A stretch of DNA of 32,390 nucleotides from JANWHF01 sp036276235 (lineage in GTDB: Bacteria; Planctomycetota; Phycisphaerae; Tepidisphaerales; Tepidisphaeraceae), in NCBI GenBank assembly GCA_036276235.1, contig DATBDZ010000164.1, positions 1 through 32,390 on the forward strand, in the 5' to 3' direction. The first letter of the stretch is position 1. The number at the start of each line of letters is the position of its first letter. A program made the translations under genes and the position numbers. The notes below the pieces were generated by a model that made no database searches, had not been told where the DNA came from, and worked only from the letters and a program-made list of their open reading frames with translations. Of the stretch, positions 29,049-32,390 are shown piece after piece.

Positions 29049-30716
29049 CTATCGCCAGTCTTTGAAATTCATGAAATTCGGATCAGACACATTCAGCCGC
29101 GCCGGCGGCGAGCTGTCGTTCCAGTTTCGATCCGGCGGCAGGCCGTCCAGGCCCATCATCGCGACTCTTTCGCAAAGTCGTTCGTATTGCGAATAAGAAG
29201 ATGCAGTAAGATGGCTCGGCGCGGTTTGCAACGCGACGGCAGATCCCGTTTGGTTGCGGGGCTCGCCTGCAAACGTCAGCTCAAACCTCATTGTGATGTG
29301 CGTCGGTGACATCGCCGGCGCCGAGGCTTCCAGGATCGCGACCGCGCCATCGAGACGGTAGCTGAACGGCTTGCCGCTCATTGGGTCGTGCGGAATCGGC
29401 AGGTTGACGATTTCCTCGAGAACCTGTGGCGGCTGTCCGTCATGCCGCGCGGCATAATCGCGAAGCGCCTCGACGACGCGCAGGGCGGCGATGTGCTGAT
29501 CGAGCCGGGCGATCGAATATCGCGCCCGCCACACGGCCGGCACCGTGCGCAAAAGTGGATTCTCAATTCCGCCGTGCCGCAGCCGCGTCAGCTCTTCCTC
29601 GGCGGCGGCGATTTGTTGCGATCCCTGCCAGAACGGAAGCTCCCACGCCTTCCACAGTTCCTCGACCACCGAGTTGTATTGCCGAAAGATGCAGGTGCCG
29701 ACCACTTGCTCGGCGGTCATGCTATCGAGCTCGATCTGCGGAACGCCTTGATCGGCCAGATATCTTTTGGCCGCAAAGAACATCGAGTCGGTCAGCCGTC
29801 GCGCGCCGGCCGCCACGTCGATGTTGGCCGGCTGAGTGGTCGGCCCCTTCAATGCCGCATCGAGGCTAACCACCTGCTGCAAAACCGCCGGCCAGCGATC
29901 GGGCAGCAGCTCTCCCCTGAGCGCTTGGGCCAGCTCCGGACTCGTGAAATAAAGATCCGCCCGTTCCCATTGTGCCACCGGGCGCAGCTCGACAAACGGT
30001 TGCGGAAGATTGCTCAATGCCCAATAGAGATTGGGCGCGGCCGGCTGCTCGATCCATACCTCGATATCTCGCGCTAGAAGTTGTTCGCCAATCCCTGTTT
30101 CGATCAGCCCCTGCACGAGCACCGGCTGGCTGCCCAACTGACGCGCCATGGCAAAGCCAGTTTGCATTGTGTGATTCGCCGCCGCCCAGTCATGCTGCGC
30201 CATGTCGGTGTGGGCCTGGAGCGTCAGCATGCCGCCCAATCTGCGCATGTCATTGAGATGAGGCAGCCATGCATTCGCGCCGCGCTCGCGCAAGCCAACA
30301 TCCCACTCAACGTCCTGCCGCCGCGCTGCCAGCTCGATATATTGCAAGCGTTCCGCAACCTGGCCCAGAATGTTCTTCGCATCGGCGATCGGAAACTGGT
30401 CGATCGGCAAATCCAGCAACGGATAGATTTTTCGATCAAGGTCTTCCGTAGTCTTTGCATCCGGCGCAAGTTTCGTCGCGATCAGATAAAGCAACGCCGC
30501 ATTGCCCGGCGTCTGCTCGGTGACATCCGGCAGCAGCTTGTACTTCAACGCCGGCTGAGTCGTCGCCGCGGGATGGCGGAGATCCAACTTGATGACTTCC
30601 ACAAATGGCGATCTCGACGCCGTCGGCGACGTAGTTGCAACCTGCGCAGCGAGTGGCGATCCGCCGAGCATCAGCATGATGGTGGTTGTCCAGGGAACGA
30701 TGCGTGAAACACTCAT
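29049..30716 (-). CDS. Secreted hypothetical protein, paralogue B of a tandem pair
   Basis: A 555-residue protein with an ordinary Sec signal (IVPWTTTIMLMLGGSPLAAQ, cleavage near residue 25). The long, mostly helical, Ala/Leu/Gln-rich body aligns with paralogue A along its whole length. Landmarks are YKLLPDVTEQTPGNAALLYL, WDVGLRERGANAWLPHLNDM, NLYWALSNLPQPFVELRPVA and LPIPHDPMSGKPFSYRLDGA. The final ~70 residues, including QYERLCERVAMMGLDGLPP and a DPNFMNFKDW end, have no equivalent in A. I do not recognise a characterised family. It lies downstream of the ECF sigma/anti-sigma pair and just upstream of paralogue A, so the four probably form one functional cassette. Confidence 0.75.
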   Translation of the reverse strand: MSVSRIVPWTTTIMLMLGGSPLAAQVATTSPTASRSPFVEVIKLDLRHPAATTQPALKYKLLPDVTEQTPGNAALLYLIATKLAPDAKTTEDLDRKIYPLLDLPIDQFPIADAKNILGQVAERLQYIELAARRQDVEWDVGLRERGANAWLPHLNDMRRLGGMLTLQAHTDMAQHDWAAANHTMQTGFAMARQLGSQPVLVQGLIETGIGEQLLARDIEVWIEQPAAPNLYWALSNLPQPFVELRPVAQWERADLYFTSPELAQALRGELLPDRWPAVLQQVVSLDAALKGPTTQPANIDVAAGARRLTDSMFFAAKRYLADQGVPQIELDSMTAEQVVGTCIFRQYNSVVEELWKAWELPFWQGSQQIAAAEEELTRLRHGGIENPLLRTVPAVWRARYSIARLDQHIAALRVVEALRDYAARHDGQPPQVLEEIVNLPIPHDPMSGKPFSYRLDGAVAILEASAPAMSPTHITMRFELTFAGEPRNQTGSAVALQTAPSHLTASSYSQYERLCERVAMMGLDGLPPDRNWNDSSPPARLNVSDPNFMNFKDWR

Positions 30717-30765
30717 GACAATGTCCGTTAAAGAAATCGACGGTCGATCAGTTTGAAGTCACAAA

Positions 30766-30867
30766 TGGGTGCCACACGTCGCGGTACTCCGAGACCTGTG
30801 CTTTTCGGGCTACTGGAGGTACAGGTCTGCGAGTACGCCGACCTGTGGTACCCAGACGGACCCACTA
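30766..30867. repeat. Dispersed palindromic repeat (GGTCGCGGTACTCCGAGACC family), copy 2
   Basis: This ~102-bp unit is nearly identical to 24938-25049 in the same orientation. Relative to copy 1 it has lost a few bases near its right end and carries a few substitutions. It lies in the 168-bp gap between the anti-sigma-like gene and paralogue B, where a promoter or processing site might be expected. Confidence 0.88.
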
Positions 30868-30884
30868 ATCAGAAAGTAGCCCTG

Positions 30885-31310
30885 TCAAATCCCATTTGAT
30901 GCCGCCGCGCGCATCGCCGGCTCATCTCCACCGTCAATCGACGGCGGCAACGCTTCCAGACCATGCTCCAGCACGGCATCCCTGAGCCTCATATTGATAG
31001 CAGAGAAAACCGGAACCGGCTTCTGCTCTCTGGCCGCCACCGGCGCAACGGGTCGCGGCGGCGATTGATGAACATATGCCGATGGCACCACGCTCGGTGA
31101 CGATTGATTGCCGCGCAAAAGCAGTCCGGCGATCGCCGCCATTGTGCACAGCGAGATCGCCCGCCAGACGGTTGTCTGTCGTCGTCCGCGGGCGACGCCG
31201 GCCTGATACCAGATGTCGCGAACTGGCCTGTTGGCCGGTGCTAGTTGCAAGCCGGCCAGCGCCTGGATCAATTCGTCATCGCGTGGCTCTAGGTCTTGTT
31301 CTTCGGGCAT
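30885..31310 (-). CDS. Probable anti-sigma factor (single-TM protein overlapping the ECF sigma gene)
   Basis: A 141-residue protein with an acidic N-terminal region (EEQDLEPRDDELIQALAGLQ). One transmembrane helix lies at about 49-66 (WRAISLCTMAAIAGLLLRG), followed by a Pro-rich external tail (PRPVAPVAAREQKPVPVF). It has no recognised ZAS zinc motif (His-x3-Cys-x2-Cys). The N-in single-helix topology and a 22-base overlap with the end of the ECF sigma gene make an anti-sigma role likely, but this is inference from position. A strong GGAGG lies 4 bases before the ATG, within the sigma coding sequence. Confidence 0.65.
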   Translation of the reverse strand: MPEEQDLEPRDDELIQALAGLQLAPANRPVRDIWYQAGVARGRRQTTVWRAISLCTMAAIAGLLLRGNQSSPSVVPSAYVHQSPPRPVAPVAAREQKPVPVFSAINMRLRDAVLEHGLEALPPSIDGGDEPAMRAAASNGI

Positions 31311-31792
31311 GTTGCCTCCAATCGTTCCCGCAGTGTTTTCATTGCCAGGTTAAACTGATGATGCACGCTCGATACGGGCATGCCGATCACTTCTGAAATC
31401 TGCGCCAACGTCAAGCCTGACCAGATTCGCAGGGCCACGATCTCGCGCTGCTCGGGGGCCAGCGATCGCAACGCCTCTTGGGCAAGGGCCGCGTCGATCC
31501 GGTCATCCGCCTGCGGCACAAACCACGCCGGCGCGCTTTGCGAAGTCGCCTGCTCGCGTTGCTGGCGTCGCCGGTTTGAGCGGGCGGCACTGATTGCCTC
31601 ATTTCTCACGCAACGAAACAGCCACGTCCGCGGCTCCGTAGGAATTCGCCCGCCGCTCAACATCCGCACAAACACGCGCTGCACCACATCCTCCGCGCCG
31701 GCGGCATCAGTCCATTGGCGGGCATAGAGCAGCAATGCCCGCGAATGCGCGCCGAACAGTTGTGCGACCGTTTCATCCGTCGGCGGCTTCAT
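31289..31792 (-). CDS. ECF-type RNA polymerase sigma factor
   Basis: A 167-residue sigma-70 family ECF factor. Region 2 spans LFGAHSRALLLYARQWTDAA and GAEDVVQRVFVRML, which bind core polymerase and the -10 element, and continues in TEPRTWLFRCVRNEAISAAR. Region 4 is LRSLAPEQREIVALRIWSGL and TLAQISEVIGMPVSSVHHQF, with the -35-reading helix and the final KTLRERLEA. The start is taken at the ATG at 31792; a GTG at 31804 is equally in frame and GAGG lies between the two. It heads a minus-strand cassette with the presumed anti-sigma and the two secreted paralogues. Confidence 0.92.
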   Translation of the reverse strand: MKPPTDETVAQLFGAHSRALLLYARQWTDAAGAEDVVQRVFVRMLSGGRIPTEPRTWLFRCVRNEAISAARSNRRRQQREQATSQSAPAWFVPQADDRIDAALAQEALRSLAPEQREIVALRIWSGLTLAQISEVIGMPVSSVHHQFNLAMKTLRERLEATCPKNKT

Positions 31793-31918
31793 CGCTGAGT
31801 TCACCCTCTACACGCCACGCTCGGCCTGATTTCTAAAGAAATGACGGAGCGGGTGAGGGGAGATTGAGGATGGAGGAGCGAGGATGGAGTATGGACGGGG
31901 AGAGCGGCCTTCAGGCGC

Positions 31919-31953
31919 AAAAAAAAGGCGCGCCTTTGGATCAAAGGCGCGCC
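31919..31953 (-). terminator. Intrinsic terminator of the inositol oxygenase gene
   Basis: GGCGCGCCTTT (31927-31937) pairs with AAAGGCGCGCC (31943-31953), an 11-bp stem with a 5-base loop. On the minus strand it is followed by a run of eight T (plus-strand A at 31919-31926). It starts 25 bases past the stop codon at 31979. This is the best Rho-independent terminator in the window. The rest of 31805-31918 is purine-rich (GGATGGAGGAG type) leader without a visible gene. Confidence 0.9.
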
Positions 31954-31978
31954 GTGAGTTTTCTTTCTTCTTCGACCG

Positions 31979-32390
31979 TTACCAATTCACAACAGGCGGG
32001 AAATATTCCGCGATCAGCTCTTCATAGAACGGCTTCAATTCCGTCACGCTCGGCTTGGCTTCGCCCTTGGAATACAGATCGTACGGATTGAACTTGCGCA
32101 CCCACTCAAACATCTCGCGATCGTGATCGCTCATCAGATGATCGTACGCCCGCTCGCGATGGGCGGCGTAGAACGAGTGATAGCGGATCATGTAAAGGGC
32201 GGGCTCCGGGAGATAATCTTTCGTCACGTGGTACATGTACTCGTCGTGGCCCCAGGAAAGGTGCACGCGATCGAGGCCGCCTTGCTCTTCGTAAATGCCG
32301 TATGAGGTCTGGAGCTTGGGAACCTGGTAGTCGGGGTTGTAGACGAAGAATTCGGGGAAGACGACTTTGTCGGAATATTCACAGCCGACG
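31979..32390 (-). CDS. Inositol oxygenase (myo-inositol oxygenase), 5' end cut by the window
   Basis: The last 136 residues of a myo-inositol oxygenase-like protein; the N-terminal part lies beyond 32390. The visible part reads VGCEYSDKVVFPEFF, then GGLDRVHLSWGHDEYMYHV, MIRYHSFYAAHRER and WVRKFNPYDLYSKGEA, and ends FPPVVNW. It contains the equivalents of three of the six di-iron ligands of mammalian MIOX: the His of WGHDEY, the His of RYHSFY and the Asp of NPYDLY. The enzyme opens myo-inositol with O2 to give D-glucuronate. The match to the eukaryotic-type enzyme is clear. A clean intrinsic terminator follows. Confidence 0.93.
   Translation of the reverse strand, partial: VGCEYSDKVVFPEFFVYNPDYQVPKLQTSYGIYEEQGGLDRVHLSWGHDEYMYHVTKDYLPEPALYMIRYHSFYAAHRERAYDHLMSDHDREMFEWVRKFNPYDLYSKGEAKPSVTELKPFYEELIAEYFPPVVNW

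Overview
The window looks like a chromosomal segment of a GC-rich planctomycete. The best evidence is the secreted protein at 26160-27236, which carries the LEPR-XLL-type N-terminal motif (ALEGRTLLS) typical of Planctomycetota. The archaeal-type ProRS, the planctomycete-style ECF sigma cassette and the many long intergenic palindromes agree with this. A Phycisphaerae/Tepidisphaera-like placement is an inference.

Layout. (1) 1-6185: housekeeping and accessory enzymes: MBL-fold hydrolase, Gfo/Idh/MocA oxidoreductase, quinone-oxidoreductase-like MDR protein, Tat-exported NIPSNAP protein, and prolyl-tRNA synthetase. Almost every junction holds a different long inverted repeat. (2) 6516-10751: a two-gene signalling operon, a hybrid histidine kinase (HK-REC-REC-HPt) followed by an REC-HD-GYP protein, presumed to degrade c-di-GMP. 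After it comes a 410-bp convergent intergenic region with a TGTAGCGC repeat array. (3) 11162-14197: minus-strand S41 peptidase, a small membrane protein, a 183-bp MITE-like element with perfect 29-bp ends, and a zinc-ribbon protein. (4) 14441-16515: an ars cluster: ArsR, ArsM methyltransferase, ArsC reductase and a small two-TM protein. Related 20-bp palindromes precede three of the genes, and no known efflux pump is present. (5) 16727-24409: a complete phosphate module, pstS-pstC-pstA-pstB-phoU-phoB-phoR, with a TTAACA-N5-TTAACA Pho-box-like site upstream of pstS. (6) 24477-24868: a hicBA toxin-antitoxin pair on the minus strand. (7) 25252-27236: a monothiol DsbA-like protein and a LEPR-XLL L-type-lectin surface protein. 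(8) 27398-31792: a minus-strand cassette of ECF sigma factor, likely anti-sigma membrane protein and two tandem secreted paralogues of unknown function. (9) The right edge holds the 3' part of a myo-inositol oxygenase gene, with a clear intrinsic terminator.

How the parts relate. The ars and pst/pho clusters are adjacent and co-oriented. Arsenate normally enters through phosphate transporters and is then reduced by ArsC; here the arsenite seems to be methylated by ArsM. The most unusual feature of the window is its set of dispersed palindromic repeats. Some supply stop codons for neighbouring genes. One family member is read in frame inside a secreted protein, just ahead of its signal sequence. 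Heptad-repeat hairpins sit at two internal junctions of the pst-pho operon. The ECF cassette is the best candidate for an undescribed functional system.
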